Shown here: one piece after another, positions 6,158 to 14,638 of the stretch
Layout of the letters: every line of letters starts with the position of its first letter
How positions within the stretch are numbered: position 1 is the first letter of the stretch
DNA from: Acidobacteriota bacterium
Lineage (GTDB): Bacteria > Acidobacteriota > Blastocatellia > Pyrinomonadales > Pyrinomonadaceae
NCBI GenBank assembly: GCA_018269075.1
Contig: JAFDVJ010000022.1
Span: forward strand, 1 to 64,000
Direction: 5' to 3'
Length of the DNA stretch: 64,000 bases
Notes under the pieces: generated by a model
Databases searched by the model: none
What the model was told of the DNA's origin: nothing
What the model saw: the letters and a program-made list of their open reading frames with translations, nothing else
Program-made: the position numbers and the translations under genes

Positions 6158-8362
6158 ATGGAACCCAATTTAGCTTTGTTAATCTTCTTCGGCGCGATCG
6201 TCCTGATCGGCCTCGGCATTGTCTGGTATATCCTGACCCGTTTTCTGGTCAACGTCGGCGCGACCGAGGTCGGCATCAAGGAACGCCGCTATCTCGGCAC
6301 GAAGATGGCGCAGGGCCGCGTCGTCGCGACCGACGGCGAGATCGGCATCCAGGCCGAAGTCCTGAAGCCCGGCCTGCATATCGTGCTTTACCCGATCGTC
6401 CGCGTCGTCCAGAAAGTTCCGCTCGTCGAGATCGGCGCCGACGAGATGGGCATCATCGAAGCGATCGACGGCGAGCCGATGCAGACCGGCTCGATCTTCG
6501 CGCCCGACCGCGCGCAGAACGCGCACAACAACTTTCAGGACCCGATCGCCTACATCAAGCAGGGCGGCGTCAAGGGCATCCAATTACGCACGCTGCCGCC
6601 CGGAAAATGGGCGATTCACCCGTATCTGTTCCGCGTCTCGATCGCCAAGGCGACGGTCATCCCGCCGGGAAAAGTCGGCATCATCACCTCGGCCGACGGC
6701 GCGCCGCTCGATCCGGGCCGGCTCCACGGCAAAGCGATTCCGAAACATAAAAACTTTCAGGACGCCGAATCGTTCATCTACAACGGCGGCCAGAAAGGCC
6801 CGCAGGTCGAAGTGCTGACGCCCGGCACGTACCGCATCCACACGCAGTCGGTCGGGCTCGACAACCCGAACGATCTGAAGCCCGGCCTGTTCACCGTCCG
6901 CCTCTTCGATGCGACGGTGATCACCGAGAACCAGATCGGCCTCGTCGAAGCGCTCGACGGCGCGCCGCTCAACCCGAGCGATTACGTCGCGCAGGCCGTC
7001 AACGGTCACGACAACTTTCAGGATTCGAACGCCTTTATCGTCAACGGCGGCCAGCGCGGCCCGCAGAAGGACATCCTGCTGCCCGGCACGTATTACATCA
7101 ACCCGCTGGTGTTCAAGGTCATTCCCGAAAAGGCCGGCGAGGTCAAGCCCGGCGAGGTCGCGGTGATCGTCTCGAACGTCGGCAAGGACCCGACCGACGA
7201 TATCCGGATGGCGATGGCCGCGAAGATCCGCGCCAAGCTGATGCGCGAGGAAGAAGAACAGATCCACCGCGCCGCGACGCAGCTCGACAAGGTCGACGGC
7301 GAGGAAAACTCGATCGAACAGATCAAGGCCGAGCTGCAGGCCGACGGCGACCCGGCCGACAAACGGCTCGATCAGGGCGCGCACGAAGCCTACGTCGTCC
7401 CGGCCGGCTTTCGCGGCATTCAGGAAACGGTCGTCGGCCCCGGCAAATACTACGTCAACACGCTCGCCGTTTCGCCGATCATCATCCCGACGACGAATAT
7501 GACGGTCGAATGGACGGCCGAGAACATCTCGAAATCGTTCGACCCGTTCGCGGTCATCTCGAAGGACGGCTTCACGATGCAATTGGAGGTCCGCGTCGTC
7601 TTCCGCGTCAAGCCCGAGGACGCGCCGTTTATGGTCGCGAAGATCGGCAGCACCGACAAACTGATCCAGAACGTGATGCACCCGCTGATCGACTCGATCT
7701 TCCGCAACCAGGCGTCGGAATCTTCGGCGATGGCGTACCTGCAGAACCGGCACGAGGAACAGGAACGCGCCGAGGCCCGCGTCCGGATGCATCTTCTGAA
7801 ATATCACGTCGACGTCGTCAACGTCCTGATCTGCCACATTCATCTCCCGGAAGAGCTGATGAAGACGCAGACCGAAAAGATCCTCGCCGAACAGAAGCAG
7901 TCGATGTTCGACGCCCAGCGCGAGGCCGAAACCAAGCGCATCGAGCTCGAAAAGACGAAGGCCCACGCCGACAATCAGAAGGATCTGATGGCGGCGACGG
8001 TCGGCGTCGAGATCGCTTCGAAACGCTCCGAACAGCGCAAGAACGAGGCCGACGGCGAGGCCTACTACATCTCTTCGACCGGTAAGGCCGAGGCCGAAAA
8101 GATGCGGCTCATCGGCGAAGCGCAGGGCGTCGCGTATAAGGAGCAGGTCAACGCTTTGGGCGCGAACGGCGTCGCGCTCGTCGAAACGCTCAAGGTGATC
8201 GGCGAAAAAGGCGTCCGCATCACGCCCGACATTATGGCCTCGGGCGGCGGCGCGGGCGGCGAAGGCGGCGGCATCGGAACATTGCTGCTGCTCAACCTCT
8301 TCCGCGACCAGATGGCCCGCAACAACGAAAAGAACGGCGGCTCGAACGGCGACAAGAGCTGA
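6158..8362 (+). CDS. Large SPFH/flotillin-like membrane protein with three N-terminal repeats
   Basis: The 734-residue protein begins with a membrane segment (residues 5-30). Three repeats of roughly 85 residues follow (about 95-345), each with an NFQD motif, a GGxKG or GGQxGPQ turn, and a PGxYxI end. An acidic helical linker (about 350-400) leads into an SPFH/band-7 domain (about 410-560: FTMQLEVRVVFRVKPEDAPFM, IHLPEELMKTQ). A long Glu/Ala-rich coiled coil follows (about 565-660), then a Gly-rich tail. SPFH proteins form oligomeric membrane scaffolds. The gene is probably monocistronic, since a strong terminator follows at once and repeats precede it. The ATG at 6158 is preceded by TTGAGGAA. 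Confidence 0.88.
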   Translation: MEPNLALLIFFGAIVLIGLGIVWYILTRFLVNVGATEVGIKERRYLGTKMAQGRVVATDGEIGIQAEVLKPGLHIVLYPIVRVVQKVPLVEIGADEMGIIEAIDGEPMQTGSIFAPDRAQNAHNNFQDPIAYIKQGGVKGIQLRTLPPGKWAIHPYLFRVSIAKATVIPPGKVGIITSADGAPLDPGRLHGKAIPKHKNFQDAESFIYNGGQKGPQVEVLTPGTYRIHTQSVGLDNPNDLKPGLFTVRLFDATVITENQIGLVEALDGAPLNPSDYVAQAVNGHDNFQDSNAFIVNGGQRGPQKDILLPGTYYINPLVFKVIPEKAGEVKPGEVAVIVSNVGKDPTDDIRMAMAAKIRAKLMREEEEQIHRAATQLDKVDGEENSIEQIKAELQADGDPADKRLDQGAHEAYVVPAGFRGIQETVVGPGKYYVNTLAVSPIIIPTTNMTVEWTAENISKSFDPFAVISKDGFTMQLEVRVVFRVKPEDAPFMVAKIGSTDKLIQNVMHPLIDSIFRNQASESSAMAYLQNRHEEQERAEARVRMHLLKYHVDVVNVLICHIHLPEELMKTQTEKILAEQKQSMFDAQREAETKRIELEKTKAHADNQKDLMAATVGVEIASKRSEQRKNEADGEAYYISSTGKAEAEKMRLIGEAQGVAYKEQVNALGANGVALVETLKVIGEKGVRITPDIMASGGGAGGEGGGIGTLLLLNLFRDQMARNNEKNGGSNGDKS

Positions 8363-8383
8363 AAACCGCAGTCATAAACGAAA

Positions 8384-8420
8384 AAAGGCCGGCCCCGATC
8401 GGGTTCGGCCTTTCTTTTTT
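8384..8420 (+). terminator. Rho-independent terminator after the SPFH gene
   Basis: AAAGGCCG pairs with CGGCCTTT, with an inner CCC/GGG and a GATC loop. The stem is followed by TTTCTTTTTT. It lies about 20 bp after the stop codon at 8362. Confidence 0.85.
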
Positions 8421-8566
8421 AACGCCGCGAAGCCTGACAGTTAGAGATAAAACGATGCGGAAAATCAGAGTTGTTCGGCACGGTAATCGACCGGATCGGC
8501 GACTCGTTCGTGAACCGCGTTTTCGATTGAATCGGAATCGTCAACCCGGCGAACAGCTGTTTTTTA

Positions 8567-8635
8567 TCCACGAAAAACACCAAAAACACTAAATTTCCTT
8601 CGTGTATTTTTAGTGTTTTTAGTGTCTTTCGCGGA
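8567..8635. repeat. Inverted pair of CACGAAAAACACC-type arrays
   Basis: CCACGAAAAACACCAAAAAC (8569 onward) is answered by an inverted copy ending GTGTCTTTCGCGG around 8635. A relative lies at 17200-17250. The rest of 8421-8826, between two convergent genes, holds no supported feature. Confidence 0.7.
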
Positions 8636-8826
8636 CCGAAAAACAACCGCTTGCCGTTCGGGCTTTTCATTTAACGGCCAGTTTCGCGGCGTTTTGTCTC
8701 AAACATTATTAAAAGTGCCTTTGAGCAATGATCGTGCCGAACAGTTCTGGTGGAAAACCGGTGTTTTTAAGAATTCGATGAACCTTCCAATTCATTTTCC
8801 ATATCGCCCTGTCAGGCACTCTAAAT

Positions 8827-10542
8827 CTACTGCCGGCAGACCTCGGCGTCCGGTTTGTCGGCGCAGAGCAGTTTTTTCATCCCTTCGAGCAGCGTCTGCT
8901 GCTGTTTGACCTGCCGCTCAAGATCGTTGAGCTGCTGCTGCTGTTCCGCGATCTTCTTGTCGCGGTCCTTGAGCTCTTCGCTCAGGCCCTGAATCGCCGC
9001 GAACGCGACGCCGTCCGGGTCGATCGTCGCGATCATCTTGTCGCTTTCGCCGACGCCAAACGCCGCGTAGAAATCCTGCGCCATCGTGCCGATATGCCGG
9101 ATCGACTTGTCCTGCGATTTATAATTCCACGTCGAGATCGGCAGGTTCAGAACCTTTTTCAGAATCTGGCGCGAATCGACGGCCGCGAAATTCTCCTTCA
9201 TATTGCGGTCGGAGATCGAGCTCCACGAGCCGCCGCCCGCCGCGAGCTGGACGCCCGCGGTCATCCCCTGGTTCGTAAAGAACCGAAAGCCGCCGCAGCC
9301 GCGGATGTTGACCTGGTTGTTGGCGCTGGCCGTCACCGCGTCGCTCGAAAAGCCGGCGCACCCGTCGCCGATCGTCACGACTCCGCTGTAATATCCGAAA
9401 GCCGCATCGCAGTCCCACCGTCCGCAGCTCGTCGCGTTCTTGCCGAGCGTCATCGAGAAATTGCCGTAGGCCCGGTTCTGCAGACCGATCGCGACGGCGA
9501 AAGAGCCGTTGGCGACACTCGGCCCGATCGTGATCGAAGCCAGCCCGCCGGCGATCGAGCTCGGGCCCATCGCGAGCGCGTCGTCGTTCGTCGACTGCGC
9601 GCCCGAGCCGAGCGCGATCGCGCCGACGCCGGTAGCCGTCCCGTTGAAGGCGAAGCTGCGGTCGCCCGAAGCCGTGCCGATATTGCCCAAAGCGACCGAT
9701 TCGGTGCCGCTCGCGGTCGTCCCGAAGTTCGCGGCAAACGAGTTGGCGCCCGAGGCGCGCGTGTTGTCGCCGAACGCGACCGAGCCCAAACCGATATTCG
9801 CTTCGTCCCAGTAGGTCGCGCCGAAGCTGTCGACCTTGCCGGCGCGAAACGCGTATTTGCCGGGATACCACATCATTCTCGCGCCCGCGCCGGACGTCGG
9901 CACGACGCCGGTCGAAATCGTCCCGGACGTAAAAAATCCGCCGTCCGTGTTCGTGCGAAAACGGCTGATCGCGGTGTAGTTTCCGCCGCCGTTGTCCTGC
10001 CGGCCGGTGATGTCCATCACGGGGTTCGACAAAACCGCCGAATCCGCATTCTGCGTCGACGACGGCTGCAGCCGGACGAGATTCGGCGGCAGCCGGCTGT
10101 CGCTGATCGTGGTCGTCGTCGCCGCGTTGTTGATCGCCGCGACGACGTTGTCGCCCGACGTCGCGCTGACGTTCGCCGCGCGAATCGCATAGGGCACGCT
10201 CGCGATCTGCTGGCGCGGCGCGAGCGTCGTGTAGCCGGGCTCGGCCGGTTTCTTGACGCCGATTTCGAGCCAGCGGTCCGCGCCCGGAAACGCTGCCGCG
10301 CCGAAATCGAGCTGAACGGTAAAAGTTCCGTTCGCGACCGCGACGTTCGTGTTCGTGACGGTCGAGCCGATCTGCGTCCCGCCGGAGACGGCGTCGTACA
10401 ATTTGAACTGCAGATCGTAAGTGCCGGTCGCCGCGTTCGCGCCGTCGGTCAGCTTGCCCTGGTACGTAAAGACGGAAGTCTGCGCGAAGAGCGCGGTGCC
10501 CGCCAGTAAAATCAATAAAAACGTGCTGAAAAACTTTTTCAT
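8827..10542 (-). CDS. Secreted head-repeat protein with C-terminal S74 endosialidase chaperone domain
   Basis: The 571-residue protein starts with a signal peptide (ends TALFAQ). An N-terminal beta domain (about 22-115, FTYQGKLTDGANAATGTYDLQFKLYDA) is followed by a region (about 250-390) of short repeats such as GSVAFGDNTRASGANSF and SVALGNIGTASGDRSFA. These look like trimeric autotransporter (Hep/Hag) head repeats. The C-terminus has the S74 signature SDRNMKENFA, then LPISTWNYKSQ and HIGTMAQDFYAAFG, and ends with a Gln-rich coiled coil. In phage tail spikes this domain assists trimer folding and may cut itself off. No membrane-anchor barrel is present and no phage genes are nearby, so a trimeric surface or secreted fibre is the best guess. 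Confidence 0.88.
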   Translation of the reverse strand: MKKFFSTFLLILLAGTALFAQTSVFTYQGKLTDGANAATGTYDLQFKLYDAVSGGTQIGSTVTNTNVAVANGTFTVQLDFGAAAFPGADRWLEIGVKKPAEPGYTTLAPRQQIASVPYAIRAANVSATSGDNVVAAINNAATTTTISDSRLPPNLVRLQPSSTQNADSAVLSNPVMDITGRQDNGGGNYTAISRFRTNTDGGFFTSGTISTGVVPTSGAGARMMWYPGKYAFRAGKVDSFGATYWDEANIGLGSVAFGDNTRASGANSFAANFGTTASGTESVALGNIGTASGDRSFAFNGTATGVGAIALGSGAQSTNDDALAMGPSSIAGGLASITIGPSVANGSFAVAIGLQNRAYGNFSMTLGKNATSCGRWDCDAAFGYYSGVVTIGDGCAGFSSDAVTASANNQVNIRGCGGFRFFTNQGMTAGVQLAAGGGSWSSISDRNMKENFAAVDSRQILKKVLNLPISTWNYKSQDKSIRHIGTMAQDFYAAFGVGESDKMIATIDPDGVAFAAIQGLSEELKDRDKKIAEQQQQLNDLERQVKQQQTLLEGMKKLLCADKPDAEVCRQ

Positions 10543-10929
10543 CTTAGACCCTCGTGTAATCCTCTAGTTTGTTTTGAAGTCGTCTTTTCCCGGTGCCGGC
10601 GACGACGTCCGCCGGAGTTACGCCATCTGGTTGATTCGGAATAAAATGACGTTTATGGAGAACCGGACTTTTCCTTAAATCGGGAAATTCATTGAAGCGA
10701 AAGCGTCACTGCCATTCTACAACAGATGAGTTTCGAACTTCCAAAGATTTTTTACTTCGAAAAAAATTCGGCCGCCTTTGAAACCGAAGTCCGGTCGCCG
10801 GCGAATTCAATAATGAGACCGCCGAGTTCCCGTTTCCCGGCCGGTCGGCAGACGAGCCGGGGAAGGTTTCATCGGATGACGGGAAACAGCGAAAACCGTT
10901 TCGCCGTCGGGTTTCATCGATTTCGATCG
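10543..10929. other. Gene-free stretch upstream of a possible small RNA
   Basis: This non-coding interval lies between a minus-strand gene start at 10542 and the structured region at 10930. It should contain the promoter of the S74 protein gene. No clear hexamers were found. A 92-codon plus-strand frame (10726-11004) runs through the hairpins that follow and is not convincing. Confidence 0.4.
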
Positions 10930-11062
10930 GACTGTGTCTTCAAAGTCCTCCTTGGAACGCGTCCGGCCGCTTTTGTTTCGCAGCGGCCGGACGAATCAAT
11001 GTAGTTATTCTCCTTTCTACATTGAGGCCGGGCGCTTTTTCGGGAAAAAGCGCCCGGCATTT
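10930..11062 (+). ncRNA. Candidate small RNA with CU-rich loops
   Basis: Consecutive hairpins end in a terminator. First is a small imperfect stem around GTCCTCCTTGG (10945-10956). Next is an 11-bp stem (CGTCCGGCCGC at 10960-10970 with 10983-10993). An 8-bp stem follows (CAATGTAG at 10997-11004 with 11017-11024) whose 12-nt loop contains TTCTCCTTT. Last is a 14-bp stem at 11027-11058. Two CCTCCTT/CTCCTT tracts are complementary to Shine-Dalgarno sequences, as in several known mRNA-targeting sRNAs. No good promoter was identified, so the 5' end is a guess. Confidence 0.4.
11027..11062 (+). terminator. Strong hairpin terminator
   Basis: GCCGGGCGCTTTTT (11027-11040) pairs perfectly with 11045-11058 around a CGGG loop, and ATTTCT follows. 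No plus-strand protein gene lies upstream. It may end the candidate small RNA. Confidence 0.65.
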
Positions 11063-11185
11063 CTCCGCCAAAAATTCTTTTCACTCCGGCTTTGTGCTAA
11101 AATTCTCTTTTAATTTTCTTTATCGAATGTTATTACCCGAAACCGAATCGCTTTGATTTACAAACATTTTGAGGAACAAAACCCG

Positions 11186-11563
11186 ATGACGACATCAGAA
11201 TCCAAAACGAAAGCCGACATTTTACTTTTTTCGGCCGTCGCGATTGCCGTGATCCATATTTTTCGCCCGGTATTTTTGAGTCCGACCGGCGCCGACGACC
11301 GGACGGTTTTCGCGGCGACCGTGATGCTTTTCGCTGTGCTCGCGAAAATGGGCTACGCCTTCGGCCGGGTCGGCATCGGCGGCGTTTTTCTGGTCTGTTC
11401 GGTCATCGATCTGATGATCGCGGTCGCTTATCGGCCGGCCGGTTTTCTCGAACTCGTTTTCTGGGGACTTATTTTAGGATTAATCGGAGCGGCCCTGTTG
11501 TTCCGGAAGGACATCCGCGTGTTTGAGACAAAACGCGTGTCGCAACAAACTCAAAACATTTAA
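11186..11563 (+). CDS. Small hypothetical integral membrane protein
   Basis: The protein has 125 residues with four hydrophobic segments (about 13-30, 40-60, 65-85, 90-110) and a polar Gln/Thr-rich tail. The start at 11186 was chosen over an upstream in-frame codon at 11153, because GAGGA lies 10 bp before it and the extra 11 residues are polar. The family is not recognised. alaS begins 6 bp after the stop, so the two are probably co-transcribed. That pairing alone does not indicate a function. Confidence 0.7.
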   Translation: MTTSESKTKADILLFSAVAIAVIHIFRPVFLSPTGADDRTVFAATVMLFAVLAKMGYAFGRVGIGGVFLVCSVIDLMIAVAYRPAGFLELVFWGLILGLIGAALLFRKDIRVFETKRVSQQTQNI

Positions 11564-11569
11564 TTTTTT

Positions 11570-14425
11570 ATGAAAGGCAGCGAGATCAGACAAAAATTTT
11601 TGGAATATTTCGAACGGAACGGTCACAAGATCGTTCATTCATCGCCGCTTCTGCCGGCCAACGACCCGACGCTTTTGTTCACCAACGCCGGGATGAACCA
11701 GTTCAAGGACGTTTTCACCGGCCAGGACAAGCGCGACTACACGCGCGCCGTCTCGTCGCAGAAATGCATCCGCGCCGGCGGCAAGCACAACGACCTCGAC
11801 GAAGTCGGCAAGACCGCGCGGCATCACACGTTTTTCGAGATGCTCGGCAACTTCTCGTTCGGCGACTACTTCAAGGAAGACGCGATCCGGTTCGCGTGGG
11901 ATTTTCTCGTCAATGAATTAAAGCTCGACGAATCGCGGCTCTGGTTCTCGGTCTTCGAGGGCGACGCCGAAGTGCCGGCCGACGACGAGGCGCGGGAATT
12001 ATGGCAGAAGGCCGGCGCGCGGCCCGAGCGAATTTTGGGCTTCGGCCGCAAGGACAATTTCTGGCAGATGGGCGACACCGGGCCGTGCGGGCCGTGCTCG
12101 GAAATCCATTATTATATGGGCGACGACCCCGACGACCCGGAAAAGAACCACGCGCGCCACGTCAACGGCGAGGGCGACACGACGATGGAGATCTGGAACC
12201 TCGTCTTTATGCAGTTCGAACGCTCGGAGGACGGCGCGGGCGGCTTTAAGCTGACGCCGCTCCCGGCCCCGTCGGTCGACACCGGCGCGGGCCTCGAACG
12301 CGTCGCGGCCGTGATGCAGGGCGTCGCGACCAACTACGACACCGATCTCATCAAGCCGATCATCAACATCACGGCCTCGCTGACGGTCAGGGACGGAATG
12401 GTCTACCCGGACGGCAAGGAGCTCGTCGTCGAGGACGGCCATTACACCGAGAAATCGATCTACGACGGTTTCGACGAGCAGCAGCGCTTTGCCTGCCGCG
12501 TGATCGCCGACCACGCGCGCGCGACCGCGTTTGCGATCGCCGACGGCATTCTGCCCGGCAACGAGGGCCGCAACTACGTCCTGCGCAAGATTATGCGCCG
12601 CGCGATCTATCACGGCCGCGAGCATCTCGGCTTCGACGGATTGTTCTTTTACAAGGTCTGCGATTTCGTCGTCGAAAAGATGAAGGACGCCTATCCCGAG
12701 CTCGAAACGCAGCGCGCGTTCATCGGCAAGATGGTCCGGCTCGAAGAGGAAAGATTCGGCAATACTTTGACGGTTGGGTTGAAAAAGCTCGATGAACTAA
12801 TAAAATCAAGCATCTACCCGGTTCCTACCGTAAACGCCAGTGATGTCGCAAAATTGAGGGACACTTATGGAACGCCTGTCGATTTAATGTATGTAATTTT
12901 GTCACAAGGTAAAGTCTTTTTAAGGGAAAAGAATGAAAATGGTCAATTTAGCGGAACCTCCGTTGATAATTACAGCGAAGAATTTTTCAGAAGTATAATT
13001 GAAAAGGAATTAAGAATTCTTCAACATACTTCTGAAATCGGCAAAACTAAACAGGCCGAAAAAATCAATCCGATTTATGCGGCTTTGGAAAGAACTTCAA
13101 TCCGTTCGAACTTTCACGGTTACGATAAGACCGAGGTCGCCGGCGCGAAGGTCGTCGCTTTGGTCAAAGCGGACGAGCGCGTCGATGAATTGGTCGAAGG
13201 CGACGAGGGCCTGATCGTTCTCGACGAGACGCCGTTTTACGCCGAATCGGGCGGTCAGGTCGGCGACACGGGGGAAATTAGTGGAGAGTGGAGAGTGGAA
13301 AGCGGCGAGGAAACCGCGCACGTTTTTCGGGCGAAGGTTTTCGACACGTTCGCGCCGATTTCGGGCGTCGTCCTCCATAAATCGAAGATCGAAAAAGGAT
13401 CGGTCAGGGTCGGCGATACGGTGACGGCGACGGTCGACGTCGAAAAGCGCGACGCGACGCGGCGCAATCATACGGCGACGCATCTCGTCCACGCCGCGCT
13501 CCGCGAGGTTTTGGGAACGCACGTCAAACAGGCCGGCTCGATCGTCGCGCCGAATTACCTGCGGTTCGACTACGCGCATTACCAGCCGCTGACGGCGGCC
13601 GAGATTCAGGAAATCGAGGACCTCGTCAACCGCTACATCCTGCGGAACGAGCCGGTCAACACCGATCTGATGGCGGTCGAGGACGCGATGCGCTCGGGCG
13701 CGATGGCGCTCTTCGGCGAAAAATACGGCGCGAAGGTTCGCGTTCTCTCGGTCGGCGACGGCGTTTTCTCGCGCGAATTGTGCGGCGGCACGCACGTCCG
13801 CGCGACCGGCGACATCGGCTCGTTCAAGATCACGGCCGACGAAGCGATCGCCGCCGGCGTCCGCCGGATCCGCGCGATCACCGGCTTCGACGCGTTCGAG
13901 CGGTTCCGCGAGGACGAACGGCTGATCGACCGCTCGCTGCAGGCGCTGAAGACGCAGCGCGATCAACTGCCGTCGGCGATCGAAAAGCTCCAGGAAGAGC
14001 TCAAGCGCACGCGCAAGGAAGTCGACGAGCTGAAGATGAAGATCGCGACCGGCGCGGTCGGCAATGCTTCCGCCAACGGCGACGAAGCGAAAGACGTCGC
14101 CGGCGTCAGGGTCGTCGCCCGAACGGTCGAAGGTCTCGACAAGAGCGGGATGCGGCATCTCTCGGACACGCTGATGGCGAAGCTCAAATCGGGCGTCGTC
14201 ATTCTCGGCCGCACCGAAGAGGACAAAGTCTCGTTCATCGTCCGCGTTTCCGACGATCTGACGGCGAAGGTCAAGGCCGGCGAGATCGTCAAACAGATCG
14301 CGCCGATCGTCGCGGGGCGCGGCGGCGGCAAACCCGATATGGCCGAAGGCGGCGGCACCGACGCGTCAAAGCTCGGCGACGCGCTCGACGCGAGCTACGG
14401 CGTGATCGAACGGATGTTAAGCTGA
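11570..14425 (+). CDS. alaS: Alanyl-tRNA synthetase, mosaic composition
   Basis: The enzyme charges tRNA-Ala with alanine. The 951-residue protein has the class II core (RQKFLEYFERNGHKIVHSSPLLP, FTNAGMNQFKDVF, GAGLERVAAVMQG) and the editing domain with zinc-site motifs HTATHLVHAAL and CGGTHV. A C-terminal coiled coil (EKLQEELKRTRKEVDEL) leads to the C-Ala domain ending GGGKPDMAEGGG. Positions 12781-13080, encoding part of the helical tRNA-recognition region, are only 36% G+C by hand count, against roughly 57-62% in nearby coding DNA. At 13271-13301 a GTGGAGA array inserts GEWRVESGEE in frame, in the editing domain after GGQVGDTGEI. Confidence 0.97.
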   Translation: MKGSEIRQKFLEYFERNGHKIVHSSPLLPANDPTLLFTNAGMNQFKDVFTGQDKRDYTRAVSSQKCIRAGGKHNDLDEVGKTARHHTFFEMLGNFSFGDYFKEDAIRFAWDFLVNELKLDESRLWFSVFEGDAEVPADDEARELWQKAGARPERILGFGRKDNFWQMGDTGPCGPCSEIHYYMGDDPDDPEKNHARHVNGEGDTTMEIWNLVFMQFERSEDGAGGFKLTPLPAPSVDTGAGLERVAAVMQGVATNYDTDLIKPIINITASLTVRDGMVYPDGKELVVEDGHYTEKSIYDGFDEQQRFACRVIADHARATAFAIADGILPGNEGRNYVLRKIMRRAIYHGREHLGFDGLFFYKVCDFVVEKMKDAYPELETQRAFIGKMVRLEEERFGNTLTVGLKKLDELIKSSIYPVPTVNASDVAKLRDTYGTPVDLMYVILSQGKVFLREKNENGQFSGTSVDNYSEEFFRSIIEKELRILQHTSEIGKTKQAEKINPIYAALERTSIRSNFHGYDKTEVAGAKVVALVKADERVDELVEGDEGLIVLDETPFYAESGGQVGDTGEISGEWRVESGEETAHVFRAKVFDTFAPISGVVLHKSKIEKGSVRVGDTVTATVDVEKRDATRRNHTATHLVHAALREVLGTHVKQAGSIVAPNYLRFDYAHYQPLTAAEIQEIEDLVNRYILRNEPVNTDLMAVEDAMRSGAMALFGEKYGAKVRVLSVGDGVFSRELCGGTHVRATGDIGSFKITADEAIAAGVRRIRAITGFDAFERFREDERLIDRSLQALKTQRDQLPSAIEKLQEELKRTRKEVDELKMKIATGAVGNASANGDEAKDVAGVRVVARTVEGLDKSGMRHLSDTLMAKLKSGVVILGRTEEDKVSFIVRVSDDLTAKVKAGEIVKQIAPIVAGRGGGKPDMAEGGGTDASKLGDALDASYGVIERMLS
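13271..13301. repeat. GTGGAGA heptamer array inside alaS
   Basis: Four near-identical 7-bp units (GTGGAGA, GTGGAGA, GTGGAAA, GCGGCGA) lie in the alaS reading frame and encode the EWRVESGE stretch. It is the same unit as in truB and behind the M14 and MFS genes. Confidence 0.85.
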
Positions 14426-14431
14426 CATTCG

Positions 14432-14568
14432 CCCGGAGCGCCGGCATCTCGGCCGGCAAAGATTGCGCGAGCAATCTAACCGCGCTTCACCGACTCGAAA
14501 TCCAAAGGCTGTTAAGCGCTGTTTGAACGCTGTCGCGTTCATTGCCGGCAGGATGCCGGCGTTCCGGC
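14432..14568. repeat. GGAGCGCCGGCATC palindromic repeat, copy 3
   Basis: CCGGAGCGCCGGCATCTCGG (14433 onward) is mirrored by GCCGGCAGGATGCCGGCG near 14544-14561 and TTCCGG. The arms are diverged relatives of those at 3154-3294. It lies directly behind alaS. Confidence 0.65.
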
Positions 14569-14581
14569 TCTGCGGTAATAA

Positions 14582-14615
14582 AAAAAGTCCGTCGTTTGCG
14601 AACGACGGACTTTTT
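14582..14615. terminator. Bidirectional terminator between alaS and a convergent TPR gene
   Basis: A perfect 15-bp stem (AAAAAGTCCGTCGTT at 14582-14596, complement at 14601-14615) has a TGCG loop. A-tract and T-tract lie on opposite sides, so it can serve both convergent genes. Confidence 0.9.
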
Positions 14616-14638
14616 GCTTTAATCCGAACCTGAAATGA

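Noticed and set aside
8419-8670. 83-codon minus-strand frame between the SPFH and S74 genes
   Set aside because: It consists largely of the translated repeat pair at 8567-8635.
8827-10542. Prophage remnant suggested by the endosialidase chaperone domain
   Set aside because: No other phage structural, integrase or lysis genes are present, and the protein has a bacterial signal peptide.
10726-11004. 92-codon plus-strand frame before the hairpins
   Set aside because: It has no domain and would pass through the stem of the candidate small RNA. Its codon use is poor.
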